Shown here: one piece after another, positions 11,940 through 24,240 of the stretch
Numbering within the stretch: position 1 is the stretch's first letter
How the letters are laid out: each line of letters starts with the position of its first letter
NCBI RefSeq assembly: GCF_004798865.1
Contig: NW_025335268.1
Span: forward strand, 59,338,374 to 59,402,373
Reading direction: 5' to 3'
Source: Varanus komodoensis
Lineage: Eukaryota > Chordata > Lepidosauria > Squamata > Varanidae
Length of the DNA: 64,000 nucleotides
Position numbers and translations under genes: made by a program
The notes under the pieces: generated by a model
What the model was told of the DNA's origin: nothing
What the model saw: the letters and a program-made list of their open reading frames with translations, nothing else
Database searches by the model: none

Positions 11940-14430
11940 TGACTTGCCTGTAACAAGATATGCTTATTTATTAATTATGTATTATGCTGCTCTACAGTCA
12001 ATAAAATATCCATATTCTGTGCAAATTTGTCATTATTGTGAGAAACAATGTACAGGCATTACTGATGCTAAGAATATGTGTGCACAAGTTCCACTGTTGT
12101 CAGTGGAGAAGATGTATGCATAACTCAGCACATGATGCTCCATGGTTGTGGACCTATTTTGGGGATGGAGTTCAGTACCATGCATAGTCCCTATAAAGCT
12201 CACAATAGAAGTTGCAAGGGATGAAGAGCACTTTTAGCATAAGTGTTGCCTGGTCTTCTGGGACACCTGCACAATGTTTCTGAAAGCTCTTCAATATACA
12301 ATCAATGCGCATACTGGGAAATTTGCCCTACAGATCCTGGGAACAATGTAGATCAAGAAATCTCTACAATACATTAAATATTTTTGGTGTAAGCATCTGA
12401 GAGAGATACCTAGTTTCCAAGTTTTCCCATATCCCTCTAACATAAGTGGATGAACATTTTTGCAATGATTGGACTAGTTTGTGGATTACCTTGCACACCT
12501 TTCTTTTTTTCTGTGCATTAACAAGTAGAAAAGCTTGCTAGTTGTTGCTAGTTCAGAGGCAAGGAACAAACACCATCTGGAATATTCTTTGTACAGAAAT
12601 CCTTGCGGCTTGCTACATTTAGCTTCCCCTATTTCTCTCATTTCTGTAAAAACACATTTTTTCCATTGACAAATAAATCTGGTGACTTACAATGATGGAA
12701 ATATTTTGACTATTTAAGAAATGAGGTTTATTAATGCTTTTCTCCTGCTGTCAAATTCAACCTTAATTTTCATCCTCAATGGCATTGTCTTCCTTGGCTT
12801 CAGCAAGCACCAGTATCTCTATTTATCTCTATCTAGCCCACTGTTTTGTAGGCTGAGCCAGATACTTCTAGTAACAGTATGATAAAGCTTGAAGGTGTTC
12901 GGCACACCCTGTTCCTTGTTTCCAGTATCGGGTACTGATCAGTAAGCCACCATCTCAGAATATGTGCATTTAGTGAACAGCCATCACGAACCCTACCTGT
13001 CCGGTCTACTGAAGCACTCAGGGAATTAAGCTCAGTGCGGTGAGCCTACCCTCTGTGGAACCGAAGGGCAACAGGCTTCTGGTACTGCTCTTCACCACAA
13101 CTAATATTTAGTGCCATACCACCTCTGAACCTGGTAGTTGCATAAAGCTATCAAGACTAGTGGTCACAATAAGATTTATGCTGCACAGATTTCTCTAATC
13201 CCATTTTAAAGCTAGTTAAGCACGTGACCATTAGTACATCTTGGGGCAAGCAGCACTGGTTCTAGTTTTTGTAGGCCTTTAGGCAAGGCAGCCTTGATAG
13301 GCCTCCCCTTGGCATGTCTGCCTTCCCACTGCCACCCTCACCCGAGTCTTCTGCTTTTTATCCTCTTCCTTCTCATTGCTCCTGCTCGCTTGCTTGTTTG
13401 ACAGCCTGTAAGCTCGTGGGTGCTGGGAGCTACTGCTCCTCCTTTTGACACCATCATTAGCTGGGTCAAAGTGAGAGGTAACTGAAAAGGTGGGTTAGAA
13501 TGGTGACAGGCAGGATAAATGCAGAGGGTTTTTTTTCAGTGGGTCCTTGCTGACATGTGGGTCTTTGACAAAGACCCAACCACACATTCCTTTGCTGCCA
13601 GTCCGAGTGCAACGAATTCCACAAATAAATTGTTTTATGTGAAATAGTCTATTTTATATGTTCTGTATCTACTGTCAAATCGTTTTTTCAAATTTAAGTT
13701 CTATCATTCAAGGAAAAAGAGAAAATGCACCCTATTCTCTTCATCTCCTCCACACTATACATAATCCTCCAGTTTTTTTTCCTTTTTTTCCTTTTCCTAT
13801 CAGAAAAATTCCTTCCTGATCAGTTGTCTTTTTTAATGCAGCCTTTTCCTGATAGCCCTTTTGAAATATGCACTGTATTTTGAATGCAGCCTCTCCATAC
13901 ATAAAAGCAAATGAGAAGATAGCCAGATACTTATTACATTCCTGATCCTCTATCAAAGTTTTGTGCTAGGTTTGTGCTCTTTTGTGCCACAAACCCTGAG
14001 TTTTTCTCTGCCAACCACAATGTTGTACTAGCAATCTCCCACATTTTCATATCACCTCCAAATATGTCTCCAGGGATTGTTTATTTGTGCCATAACTGCT
14101 ATTGTTCATTTTGCTCACTTTAATGAGACTTTCTCCCTTCTGAATAAAGGGACAGATTCATTTTTTTAAAATACTTGTTTTAGTTTCTCAGATATTTTAG
14201 TATATTACAATGAGCTTTTCTGGTTTACTATCCATTTCATCACTTAGGGTTTGTGGGACAAAAGCAGTACAAAAGTTTGGCATAGATTCAGAGAAGAACT
14301 GTTAGATTTTTTAGCATTCACCAGGCCTCACCTGAGTGTATGTCATTTTCACTCATGATGGTGGGGAAAAAGCTAACGGAAAACTTTGGTACATGTTTGG
14401 AGGTGATATGACAAATCTTGTCCTCCTCCC
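11940..14430. other. No gene seen; possible repeat fragment near 13240-13310
   Basis: Sequence with frequent stops in all frames. AGCAGCACTGGTTCTAG... GTAGGCCTTTAGGCAAGGCA (about 13248-13290) has the feel of an interspersed repeat but I cannot name it. A T-rich run lies at 13770-13795. The frames here (for example 13741-13956 minus) show no domain. Confidence 0.4.
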
Positions 14431-14434
14431 CCCG

Positions 14435-14492
14435 CTCTCTCTCTCTGTGTGTGTGTGTGTGTGTGTGAGAAAGAGAGAGAGAGAGAGAGAAC
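14435..14492. repeat. Compound (CT)n(TG)n(GA)n microsatellite
   Basis: A CT run is followed by a TG run (about 14446-14467) and a GA run (to 14492). The apparent 118-codon minus-strand frame across it (14353-14709) owes its His-Thr and Ser-Leu runs to this repeat and is not a gene. Confidence 0.9.
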
Positions 14493-14967
14493 TATGAGGC
14501 CAAAACCCATGTATCATTACATGGTTTTGGGTGGTGACACATAATTCAGAACTTGAGACACAAAATAACACAAAAATTTGTCCTGAGTTGGGAGGAGATA
14601 CAAGTTGGAGGGATTGTTCATAGATAACACAAACAGAACTAGGATTGACTTTTGCATGTGGAATTAGGTGTGCAAGAGGGTTATTTTTGTCTGTTGCCTC
14701 AGAAAGCAAAATGTCTTCAGCCGGCCTGTCGTAGAGGAAGGAGAAAGTCCAGAAAACTTACAAAAGCCAGGCCACATATTCCAAGGGTTGGAAAAAACAG
14801 ATGGGTTAATTCACTGTCAGGGCATCCTGAGGAAGAGATCAATGGTGTGTTCATTTACTTTAAGAGGGCACTAGAAAGATACTCAGGGGAAATGTAAAAT
14901 CACTGTATGTCAGAGATTTGTCTGTCTCTGGCCCAATACTGTATGCTCTGACAAATGGTAACAAGAG

Positions 14968-15645
14968 AACATAAGAATAGCAATGCTGGGTCACACCAAC
15001 AATCCGTCTAGATGATACTAATTTCATAGAGTGGCAAACCAGCTGTCCATGGGATCCCTCAAGCAGGATGGATGCAAGAGCTCGAGGCACTCAAGCTCCT
15101 CAGCAACTGGTGGATGCAGGCACACAGCCAGCAAGCCTAGTAGCCATTGATAGCTTCCTTCTCCTCCATGAATTTGCCCAATCCCCTTTTAAAACTGTCC
15201 AAATTGTTGGCTCTCACTACGTTCCGTGGCAGTGAATTCTACAGTTTAATTATGTGCTATGTGAAGAAGTGCTTCCTTTTATCTGTCCTGAATCTCCCAT
15301 GAATCAGCTTCATGGGGTGACACCCAGTTCTTATATTACAGGAGAGGGAGAAAAATTTCCTCTTTCCATTTTCTCCATACCAGCAATAATTTTAAACACC
15401 TCTATCTTTTTTCCCCAAGCTGAACAATCCCAGTTCTCATAGGGCAACTGCCTGCTTGATCATTTTAAATGCTGCTCTTTGCTCTTCTCCCAACTCAAAA
15501 TGTCCTTTTTCAGGTGTGGTAACCAGAGCTGCACACAATATTTGAAGTGCAGTCACAGCAAATATTGGTGTAAGGGGAAAATAATCTTGGCAATTTTATT
15601 TTCAGCTCCTTTCCAAATTGTTCCTACCATGGATTTTTGCCTCCA
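14968..15645 (-). mobile_element. L3/CR1-type LINE, 3' part, minus strand
   Basis: The left end reads GAACATAAGAATAGCAATGC, then TGGGTCACACCAACAATCCG, which is the reverse complement of the CR1/L3 3' terminus (GGTCTGACCCAGCA... TTCTTATGTTC). Further right, AATTTGCCCAATCCCCTTTT, TGGCAGTGAATTCTACAG and GAAGAAGTGCTTCCTTTTAT correspond on the minus strand to the end of the LINE reading frame (FRTDKRKH-like and LWNSLP-like blocks). Then come AATAATTTTAAACACCTCTA and AAGCTGAACAATCCCAG from the thumb-proximal region. No open frame survives, and the catalytic reverse-transcriptase part is absent. It is an old, 5'-truncated copy about 0.68 kb long. Confidence 0.75.
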
Positions 15646-15647
15646 TG

Positions 15648-15735
15648 GAAGGCATGTCATGAACGGAGCTGGCTGGAGCTGGGGTTCAGACTAGATGACC
15701 CGGGAGGCCCCTTCTGATCCACTCTATGTTTCATT
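15648..15735 (+). mobile_element. CR1 LINE, 3' end fragment, plus strand
   Basis: GGCATGTCATGAACGGAGCT, GCTGGAGCTGGGGTTCAG, ACTAGATGACCCGGGAGGCC and CCTTCTGATCCACTCTATG are the 3' end of the same CR1 subfamily whose reverse complement opens the large copy at 18650 and the fragment at 47368. Its orientation is opposite to the L3/CR1 copy just to its left, so the two are separate insertions. Confidence 0.75.
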
Positions 15736-15739
15736 ATTT

Positions 15740-17520
15740 TCCAAGACTACTGGAAGCAGCCAGGAACTGACCCACATGTATGCACATGCCTAGCTACCAT
15801 ACATACCATGTATGTACAGCCAGTGAAATATATCACACAAAGATGCCAGCAAAATCAAATACACTGATTAATTTATAATGCACAAGACAGGGACAATATC
15901 ATAAACATACCTACTGTGGGCATTAGTCAGCGAAAACTGCCAGTGTTTGTCTTTTAAAGTTGTAATAGAAGAACAGATTTCTCAGTCAAGATGCTTTCTT
16001 GGTGGCAGTGGCATCAAGAAAGTCTTTTCCACCTTGATTTCCTTGTCAAGTGCGGTCTTTTCAGGAAGACAGCTTGTGTCATCCATACAAAGTCACCTGA
16101 CTTTCATTGGAAATGTGTGCTGAGGATGATTATTTTGCATTCTTACCTCCTACTTGCCAACATGAGATCTAAAGCATTGCAGTATTGTCCTACCCTCTAT
16201 TCCCTGTGATGAATACATAAGCTCAAATTTACATTGTGCCTTATTTGCTTTGGCAGCTTTGACTAAAATAGAAGCAGATGCTTTCTTTCTTTTTTTTTTC
16301 TGTTGTGGTGCATGTGATGTGCAGACAGCCAACCACAAGTCACGCAGGCATGCTGATCACCCAAATTTGTAAAAAGCAAGTAGCAGATTCAGTAGCTCCA
16401 GAGACCAAACTGCAAATTTCCAAATTGTCAATTAATATTGAGAATATAGCAAAAGCATGCAGCTTGAATATTGTAGAATAAAAGAATAAGAACAAAATAG
16501 ACTGAATCTGAATTTTACTTCAGATCCTTGCATCCAGATTTTGCCTTCTACCAGTTTGAATGTCTCCTGGGAAGATTCCCATCCAGGAAATGGTCCTACT
16601 GGTGGAAAGAGGGGCAGTAACTTTTGCTGACCCACCCTTTCACACTGTTAGCCTTGTACCCTTCAAAAATCTGCCCCAGAGGACTGGGAGCACACTCTGG
16701 AAGAGGACTGACATGATGCTAGGACCTCCAGGGTGACAGAGCAAAACTCGTCTTCCTACCTTTGCCAAAGCACAAAAAACCGTCTGTGAACAGAAGAAGC
16801 CCAGACAGCAAAGTCTGTCTCTAACCCCTTGTTTGTAACAAAAAAGTTCATAATTACATTACTCTTACTTAAAAGTAGCCATTAAAATCAATTTGATATA
16901 ATAAGCAAGAGTGGGATTAAAGTATTCAGCATAAAAATGAACCTTTGCTCAGCAAAATAGAAAGGTCTGATCAGCTGTCCTAAAGTGGAAGAGAAAAGGA
17001 ACCAGCTAAACCTCTCTGGAAGGAGACTCTACAGCTTGGTCTCAGAAAAGGTGCTGGTCAGATACTAGATTATAAATCAGTAGATTATTTACACAGAAGT
17101 TTCGCTTTACACAGTGTATCATGAGATACAATTCTTCTGTACTAGTTCTCTTAGTATTACTAAGGCATGGCTTTTCCAGATTAGCTGAGAGAAGTACTAA
17201 ATGGTCTGCAGAGCACTTAGTACAGTGCTGTATTATTCATGAATCTGTAAACCTCATTCAGGGAAGGTTCTTTTTACTTGTTGATGAATAGTTTTAAGTT
17301 GCAGATCCTGTAACTGTTTCATTGCTTCCGTCTGAATGGAGAATTGTAGGCATGCTGCTTTTGATCTTGGTTGTTTCAATAAAAATAGCAATCCCAGCTT
17401 GAGGCTAACACATTTGGGCAGATTGAGACTGCAGCCAATGATAGATAGTTCCACTTTCTCAAACTGGTTCTGGAAATGCTCTAGAACAGTAGAACATTGT
17501 TCTCTTCTTCCTGTCCTGTA
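15740..17520. other. No gene or repeat recognised
   Basis: AT-rich sequence with short opposing frames and no domain. A T-run with TTCTTTC (about 16283-16300) is the only low-complexity element I see. Confidence 0.45.
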
Positions 17521-17529
17521 TCCCTAGAG

Positions 17530-18332
17530 CAGGGATCGGCAACCCGTGGCTCCGGAGCCGCACGTGGCTCTTGAACCCCTCTGCTGCAGCTCCCGTCCGT
17601 CGCTCAAAACAGCTGCTGATCTGCTCGGAGCTCCACTCAGGAAGCAGTGCTAGATAGTTAAGTGAATCAGCTAGTTAAGTAAATCGCTACATTCCTCTGC
17701 TAAACAAACTTCCTGCAGGCTCTCATGTTACAGGAAACCCTGCTGAAAAGATTCTCTTTGTCCCAGTGTAATCTCCTTCATTTGAATGTTAAAAGCTGTG
17801 CTTGGGACCTGTCACAATTCACATCACTTGACTGTTTATCTGCTAATCAGTCACTAAACACACCTATATCTGCAACCTGCCCCAATTTACTGAGCTTTCC
17901 CCCCTTCCAACCATGGATAAATTCGAAGAAAAGTTTCTGAAGAAAACCACCAAATGTTTAATGATACTTAATGATACGTGGGTAGATTCATTTGCTTTTA
18001 CTGCTGACGAACTTACGGGGTTTGCTGTTTAACGCATGCATCCCTTTAGCACTGACTGACTCTTCAAGAAGCTGTTCTCCTATTCAAAATATATGAAAGG
18101 AGTCCTACTAGTTTATAATGTAAGATTAAAAATAACAGCTTTTAGTGACTGAACAAGAGCTGCAGCTAAATCATAATGAAGATAGATATACATAGCATTA
18201 AGGTAAAAAAACTATATATGCAGTGTTATCTTCATTATAGATGTCAAAGGGGTTTTGCAGCTCCCGGAGTTTTCTTTTGTGTGGAAAATGGGTCCAAATG
18301 GCTCTTTGAGTGTTAAAGGTTGTCATCCCCTG
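17530..18332. mobile_element. hAT DNA transposon, 803 bases, with target-site duplication
   Basis: The left end CAGGGATCGGCAACC (from 17530) and the right end GGTTGTCATCCCCTG (to 18332) are terminal inverted repeats matching at 12 of 15 positions. They are flanked by CCCTAGAG (17522-17529) and GCCTAGAG (18333-18340), a 7-of-8 direct repeat. An 8-base duplication and CAGGG-type ends are hallmarks of hAT elements. Subterminal GGCTCCGGAGCCGCA and GGCTCTTTGAG are also typical. Inside, ATG at 17913 opens 39 codons reading MDKFEEKFLKKTT... TWVDSFAF, which may be a remnant of a BED-finger transposase N-terminus. The rest of a transposase is missing, so it is non-autonomous. Confidence 0.85.
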
Positions 18333-18649
18333 GCCTAGAGGAAAACATCAAACAGAAGCCATCCCCAACTAGGTGTCCTCTAGAGGTGTTGATGCCTGAT
18401 TGCCATTGTTCATCTCCATTGAAACTTTGGAACTGCTTTACAAAGAAATTGGAAAAGAAAGATAAAGGCCATCCTGTCTCAGAGGGCACCTAGGAAGTTG
18501 GAAGAATGCAAGAAATTCCCCTGCATTCTTTCCATGCTTGCTTTGATGGTTTTGCTTGTGCTGTTTTCTCCTTGTTGCTTGCTTTCTGATTAACTGGTGG
18601 TTTGGTTTTCTGTATTCAGTGGTTGTATGCATTTCACTGTATTTTAGAA

Positions 18650-21372
18650 ATATAGAAACATAGAACATAGAAACAGAGTGAGTCAGAAGGGGTCTCTTGG
18701 GCCATCTAGTCTGATCCCTGGCTCCAGCTGGCTTTGCTTATGACCTGCCTACCATGTGTGTGTACAGTCTGTCCTTGAACACTCTCACCGATGGGGTTTC
18801 AACCACTTCCCATGGAAGCCCATTCCATACTCTAGGGTCCTAAATGTCAGGAAGTACTTCTTGGCATCCATATTGAACCTTTGTTCCCTGACCTTTGCTC
18901 CCTTGGAACACATTCTGCCCTCCTCTGCAGGGGAAAACAGGTCTCTACCCACCGTCACGTGACACCCCCTTATGTACCTATATGTCTCCAACAGATACCT
19001 CAGAGTCTCCTCTTCTCCAGGCTGAAAAGACCCAGCTCCCTTAGTCTCGCCTCATATGGCTTTCCCTGCAATCTAGCCACCATCCTTGTGGCCCTACGCT
19101 GCATTGATTCCAACCTGACTATAACCTTCCTGTAATGTGGAGCCCAGAACTGAACACAGTACTGCAGTGGTGGACGCACCAAAGTCATATAGAGTGGTAG
19201 TAATAGCTCTCTTGATCTAGAAGCCACATTTCTGACTATGTGTCCCAGGGTGGTATTCACCCTCTTGACTACCACATCACACTGCTGACTCATGTTTAGC
19301 CTACATTTGACCTGTACCCCAAGATCCCCTTCACAAGTGCTGCTCTCCAGCCACTTGTCCCCTAACCTGCACCCAGTCCTATGCCCCAAGTGCAAAATCT
19401 CGCACTTATCTGCACTGAATGCCATCCTGTTGTCCCCTGTCCAGATTCTTCTCGATCTGGAGCACCTGCTCCTCAGTTGTGGCCACTACTCCCATTTTAG
19501 TATTGTCTGTGAATTTGATCAGAAGACTCATCACCCCATCTTCCATGTTACTGATGAAAAGATTGACCAGGATCAGTTCAAGGACAAGAGCCCTGGGGTA
19601 CACTACTCAGCACCAGCTGCCATCCCGATGATTCCCACTAATAGTTCCCCTCTGCTTTCGGTCCACCATCCATGCCCTAATCCTTTGGACAGTGCATTGG
19701 TCTATCCCAAAACTCCTCAATTTCTCAACCAGGATGTCATGAATAACTATGTCAAAGACCTTGATGAAATCCAGGTAAACCACATCCACCGCATCTCCTC
19801 CATCTAGCCACCTTGAAACCTTGTCATAGAATTCCACAAGGTTTGTCTGGCAGGACCTGTTTTTGTGTGTTTTTGCGTAACTACCAACGTCCCTTCCCTT
19901 TCTAGGGTTACTAGATCTCTCACTATTATGAGCCTTTCCATTGTTGGTCCTAGAATGGATGTAGGACTAACTGGCCTGTAATTCCCCATGTCCAATCTAC
20001 TACCCTTTTTGAAAATCGGACCACTGATGCTACCCTCCAGTTCTCTGGGACCTCACCTGTTCTCCATGAGGCGTCATAAAATGGAGGCTAATGGGCACAA
20101 GAGTACCTGAGCCAACTTCCGAAGTACTCTCAGGTGTAACTTGTCAGGGCCCAGCCCAGCACCTTTGTAATGTCCAGTGCCCTGAGGAACTCCTCGATGT
20201 CTAAGGGGGTGACTCTAATCTGTGTCCCTAAATCCCTGACTTCACCTGGTCCCCCATGTAGATCTCCCATCCTGGTTTGGGGAGAACAGAGGGAAAATAA
20301 TCATTCAGCATTTCTGCTTGTTCCGTCACATCAGTCACCAAATCCCCTTCTTCCTTATTAAGCAGTCCCACTGCCTGTCTCCCCTTCCTCTTGTTATTTG
20401 CATGTCAATAGAAGCCTTTTTTGTTGCTCCTGACATTCTTTGCAAGTCTCAGCTCATAATCAGCCTTAGCCTTGCAAAGAATCCTTCTGCAACCAGCTTT
20501 CTCCAGTATATCCTTTTGTCTACTTGTCCCAGTGCCCATTTTCTATAGAGGTTCCTCTTACATCTAATCCTGCTTACCACCTCTTTTCTCATCCACAGCA
20601 GTGCTCTCCTTCACCTCCCCACCTTGTTAACTAGTGGTATCATCAAGGCTTGTGCCTCCAAGACTTCCCATTTTAGTGCCATTCACTTCTCCTGAACTCC
20701 CTTGCCTTCCAGTAATGTCTCCCAGGAGACTTTCCCCAGTCTGGCCTTCAGTTGACCAAAGCTGGCCCTCATGAAGTCCCAGCTTCTAGTACTTAACCTG
20801 CCACTCATCCCCATTCTCCTGGTCTCAAAGCAAAGGATGAAGTGATCGCTTGCATCCAGAGCTCCCCTAATCTGCACCTCATCTACCAGATATTCCCTGT
20901 TGGTCAAAACCAAGTCAAGGATATTTCCCCCTCTCATCGCCTCCTGGACCCTCTGCATGAAAAACCTTCTCTCTATAACATCTAGGAAGTGATGTGACTT
21001 GGCCATTGCCACTGAGTGAGTCTCCCAGCTAATATCTGAAATCTCCCATAATTACCATATCCCTCCCCTGAAGTATCCTTTGATCTGGTCTGTAAGAGCA
21101 TCATTCAGGGTCTGAAGCTGACTCAGTGCGTGAAAGCATACCCCATTGTCAGGTTCCTCCCCGACCAAGACCCTTTAGTTTTACCCAGACCCCCTCTACC
21201 AGATCCCCATCTGTACCACCCGCTATCTCAATGCATCCTATCCCTTCCCTGACATATAACACTACACCCCTTCCTCTCTTTCCCTCCCTGTCCTTTCTGA
21301 ATAGTACACCTCTATGTTTACATTCCAATCCTGCCTTTCATCCCACCATGTTCCTGTGATTTTGTAGTGGGC
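18650..21372 (-). mobile_element. CR1 LINE, 5'-truncated copy with EN, RT and 3' end
   Basis: A ~2.7-kb non-LTR retrotransposon lies on the minus strand, with its 3' end at the left (ATAGAAACATAGAACATAG, then the CR1 tail). From its 5' side, the endonuclease begins near 21370 (YKITGTWWDE, where the usual glutamate of ITETWWD is glycine) and runs to GGNILDLVLTN and ASDH near 20850-20920. Reverse-transcriptase block A is at 19607-19837 (VVYLDFIKVFD). Block C is at 19406-19603 and reads KFTDNTKMG instead of KFADDTKLG, so a catalytic aspartate is lost. The thumb and C-terminal part is open at 19000-19425 (SADKCEILHLG, YCVQFWAPHYRK, ESMQRRATRMV). The frame is broken several times, so this is a dead copy. 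Plus-strand frames across it are antisense shadows. Confidence 0.9.
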
Positions 21373-21899
21373 ATTTCAAAATGTGATATACTGTAACAGA
21401 GCCAGATCCAGAGGATAAGATATTGGGCATTTGCCAGGGCCCAAAGACTGGCAGAAGGCCCACTGCCTTAAATAGTTCTACAGTTTCCACTTTGTACAGA
21501 AAAGTTACATTAGTACAGAAAAGATTAGAAGCACTTTAGGAGTATTCTCAATTTGTAAGTCCCCCACTTCCAGGTTAGCAAAGCTCCACAGAAGATGCCA
21601 TGCTGAGGAGCACAAATATCCTAGAGTCAGCAGAGATACAAAAACAATATTAATAAGGACTAAAATATGAACTCTCTGGCTGAAGCAGTATTGTTTTATT
21701 TGCACATTCCACTGGATTATTTTTGCATTTATTTTGCAGCGACACGTTGCCAGATGCTATATAGAACACAAAAGCAGCACAACTTGAGCTTAGTATGCTT
21801 AGAACATCCAGAACGCCTTGATACTCAAGCCTGAAATCCCACTCAGGGCTGGCACACTCATTTTATGTGCAAAATTCGATTACTTTACACTTGGTTCCC

Positions 21900-22055
21900 A
21901 TAGATCATCCTATATTTCCCAATAACAAAAGCTGTTTGGATGGTTCACAAAAATTAAAATCCTCAAGTACAACATGATTAAAAACATAATTTAAAACCTT
22001 AAGCATACATACATTAAAACAAATTAAAACAGCTAAGAACAATTAACAATGAAGT
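21900..22055 (-). mobile_element. L2-type LINE 3' tail fragment
   Basis: CCCAATAACAAAAGCTG, then TGGATGGTTCACAAAAATTA and A-rich sequence with repeated TTAAAAC. This is the same design as the tail at 2838 and is the reverse complement of the L2-type 3' untranslated end. Heavily degraded. Confidence 0.5.
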
Positions 22056-22059
22056 ATCA

Positions 22060-22800
22060 GAAATCTAAAGTCACGCTGGAAATGCTACTTTCCAGCACTG
22101 TATTGTGTAGCCTCAATACATTGCCCTAACCTTTCCTGCCCTAGTGGTCACTATCTAGGAACTGGTACAGTGCTCATTTCTACCTTGTTTCTTGTCCTTT
22201 CCTTCAGCCACTCCCTAATCCTGGCTTCAGTAAATTTGAGAAGCATTCCTACTTGATGTACATGGAAATATACATTACTCATCTGGGACCACTGTGTACA
22301 GAAAGGGATCTAGAACTGTATTAAGAATATTGTATAGGAATAAATCTAACTATTTTCAATTGGATGTAGTACAGCCACCTAATGTAAAGTAGGGAACCAT
22401 GCAAGTACGTATTCTATCAGGAAATAAGTTGGATAGAACACCTTATTCCCTGTTTTATGTTTAGTTGCATTTTTGTTTGTGCATTGTAGTGTTTTAATAA
22501 CTTTAGCAAGACCTGCATTCTTGTTTTTACCACAACAAGGATTTAAGTTGCATGTATGAGGCTGGTGAAAGAAAGTTTTGGGGGAAAAGAAGGAAAATCA
22601 AAATGAAAGAATAAGGTTAGGTAAGGAAAAAGGAAATGGGATGCAAATGATTGTCATACAATTGAGTGCCATAAAATTTTAAATTAGGTATCATCCCGCC
22701 CCCTCACCTGAAAAAAAAAATTGCCTCAGCAAGCTCCACTAGAATGAAACTTCAGAGTTCTGCGACAGATCCCTGTTATCTGAATAAGATTTGTGCAGAA
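22060..22800. other. No gene or repeat recognised
   Basis: AT-rich sequence with no long frame on either strand. A 9-10 A run lies near 22712-22721. Confidence 0.4.
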
Positions 22801-22804
22801 AATA

Positions 22805-23020
22805 TTGTTTATTTGTTTGCTTGTTTATCTTTCCTCAAAGGAGCTTAAGAACCTTACAGGGTGCTCTCAGATATCTGTGATGTAGGTTAATCTGAGGAAG
22901 AGATGGAGACTCTCAGACATGAAGCTTGGAGGGTACGTTCCATGGCTAAATGAGGACATGAACCCTGGACTTTCTCAGTCCTAGTCTGAAGCTCCAAGTA
23001 CTCCGCAATACTGGCTATTG
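22805..23020 (-). mobile_element. MIR-like SINE, degraded, minus strand
   Basis: TTTATCTTTCCTCAAAGGAG, then CTTAAGAACCTTACAGGG, GATGTAGGTTAATCTGAGGA, CATGGCTAAATGAGGACATG and AACCCTGGACTTTCTCAGTC follow the order of the better MIR-like copy at 11735 (a tail of TTATATCCC type, then GGTTAGGCTGAG, then GAGTGGGGA, then GAACCTGG). Divergence is high. Confidence 0.55.
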
Positions 23021-23029
23021 CAGTGAACT

Positions 23030-24040
23030 TTGCAAATGGACAGTACAAGAAGGAATATATGGCTAAATTAAAGCTGACAGAACATGAATACAGATATTCA
23101 TTTGTAAGAAATTCTGGTGTGGCCCTGAGTGATGGCAAAGGAAGAAGTGGGTGGGTATGTGGCAATGAACCATGAATCTAATGTTGAGCAAAGACATTGT
23201 CCATACTTTAATTTTTTATTGTCATACTTCATTCTGTTTTGCATTTCAAAAGCTGGCCAGTAGTTACATTTGTCAATTAAATGAAAAACAGGGACCTGAA
23301 ACATGCAGTTTCTGGTAAGTGAGACAATGGTCCATTTGGAGAAGAAGGAAAACAAAAGAAAAACAAAAACCTGCAAGTTACTGAAAATGGGCTGCACAAA
23401 CCCATAGCATAAACTTTCATGTACTGTGTGCAATTTACAGGAAATTCTATGGCAGGTTCTGACAAGCAAATGACGGTGAAGTGATGTTTTTCCTTGAAAA
23501 TCATGATTGGTATTCTGTGTAAGTTGGTACAGGCCTTCAATGCAGAACTGCTGAGAAATTCATGAAATACTTACTAGTGGCTAGGAGAATCATCAAGGAA
23601 TCTTCCTCAAAGAAAGACAGAAAGACAGAAAGAGGAAAGTTAACAATATCAAAGATAGTTAATAAAAGTGTTAATTGGACAGTCATAAATATAATGAGTT
23701 ATGAGTCATGCAAATGTTCATTCTCTATGTCAGGTTGGCAGTACTTCCCTTTGACATTTTTTTTGCATCAGATAACCAAAGGTTATATGTTCTCCTAAGC
23801 AAATATGTATTTAATGCATTTCTTAGGAAAATGATCATTTACAACGGACACTTGCTTTAAAGCATGTTCTCTGTTTACAGTTAATCCAGATCAATTACTC
23901 TTCCCAGGGAAACATTTTGCACTGAAGTCTGCATCTTGAATAGATTATCAAATACTATGGCCATGCTATGAGTTGTCTACAGGCATGGATGTTTGAGTGT
24001 GCTTCCTTTTCTCCACCTTTAGCTCCATGGACATTGCAGG
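23030..24040. other. No gene or repeat recognised
   Basis: Includes a 123-codon minus-strand frame (23098-23469) that overlaps another in a second frame (23277-23540). Neither has a domain or convincing composition. Confidence 0.4.
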
Positions 24041-24044
24041 GAAG

Positions 24045-24240
24045 TGAGGAAGCCGCTTTACAAGCAAGCCAGACCTGTGGCCCATCTAGCCAAGTACTAT
24101 CAGCACTGTGGATCTCCAGGATTTCAGGCAGGATGCTTTCCAAGCACTGTCTAGAGGCTTTCTGATCACTATCTAAAGATGCCAGGAATTAAATCCAGAG
24201 CCTGTAAAACTCTACTACCAAAGTATCCTACCCTACGTTA
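24045..24240 (-). mobile_element. tRNA-headed SINE with CR1/L3-like tail, minus strand
   Basis: In plus-strand order: GAGGAAGCCGCTTTACAAGC, AGCCAGACCTGTGGCCCATC, TAGCCAAGTACTATCAGCAC, ATTTCAGGCAGGATGCTTTC, GATGCCAGGAATTAAATCC, then TCTACTACCAAAGTATCCTA. Reversed, this is a tRNA-like head (B-box GGATTTAATTCC, from GGTTCAATCCC) followed by a body and a CTAGATGGGCCACAGGTCTG tail. The copies at 26805 (minus) and 45785 (plus) share this plan. The 62-65 codon frames on it are spurious. Confidence 0.7.

Noticed and set aside
19292-19807. 171-codon plus-strand frame
   Set aside because: It is antisense to the CR1 reverse transcriptase on the minus strand.
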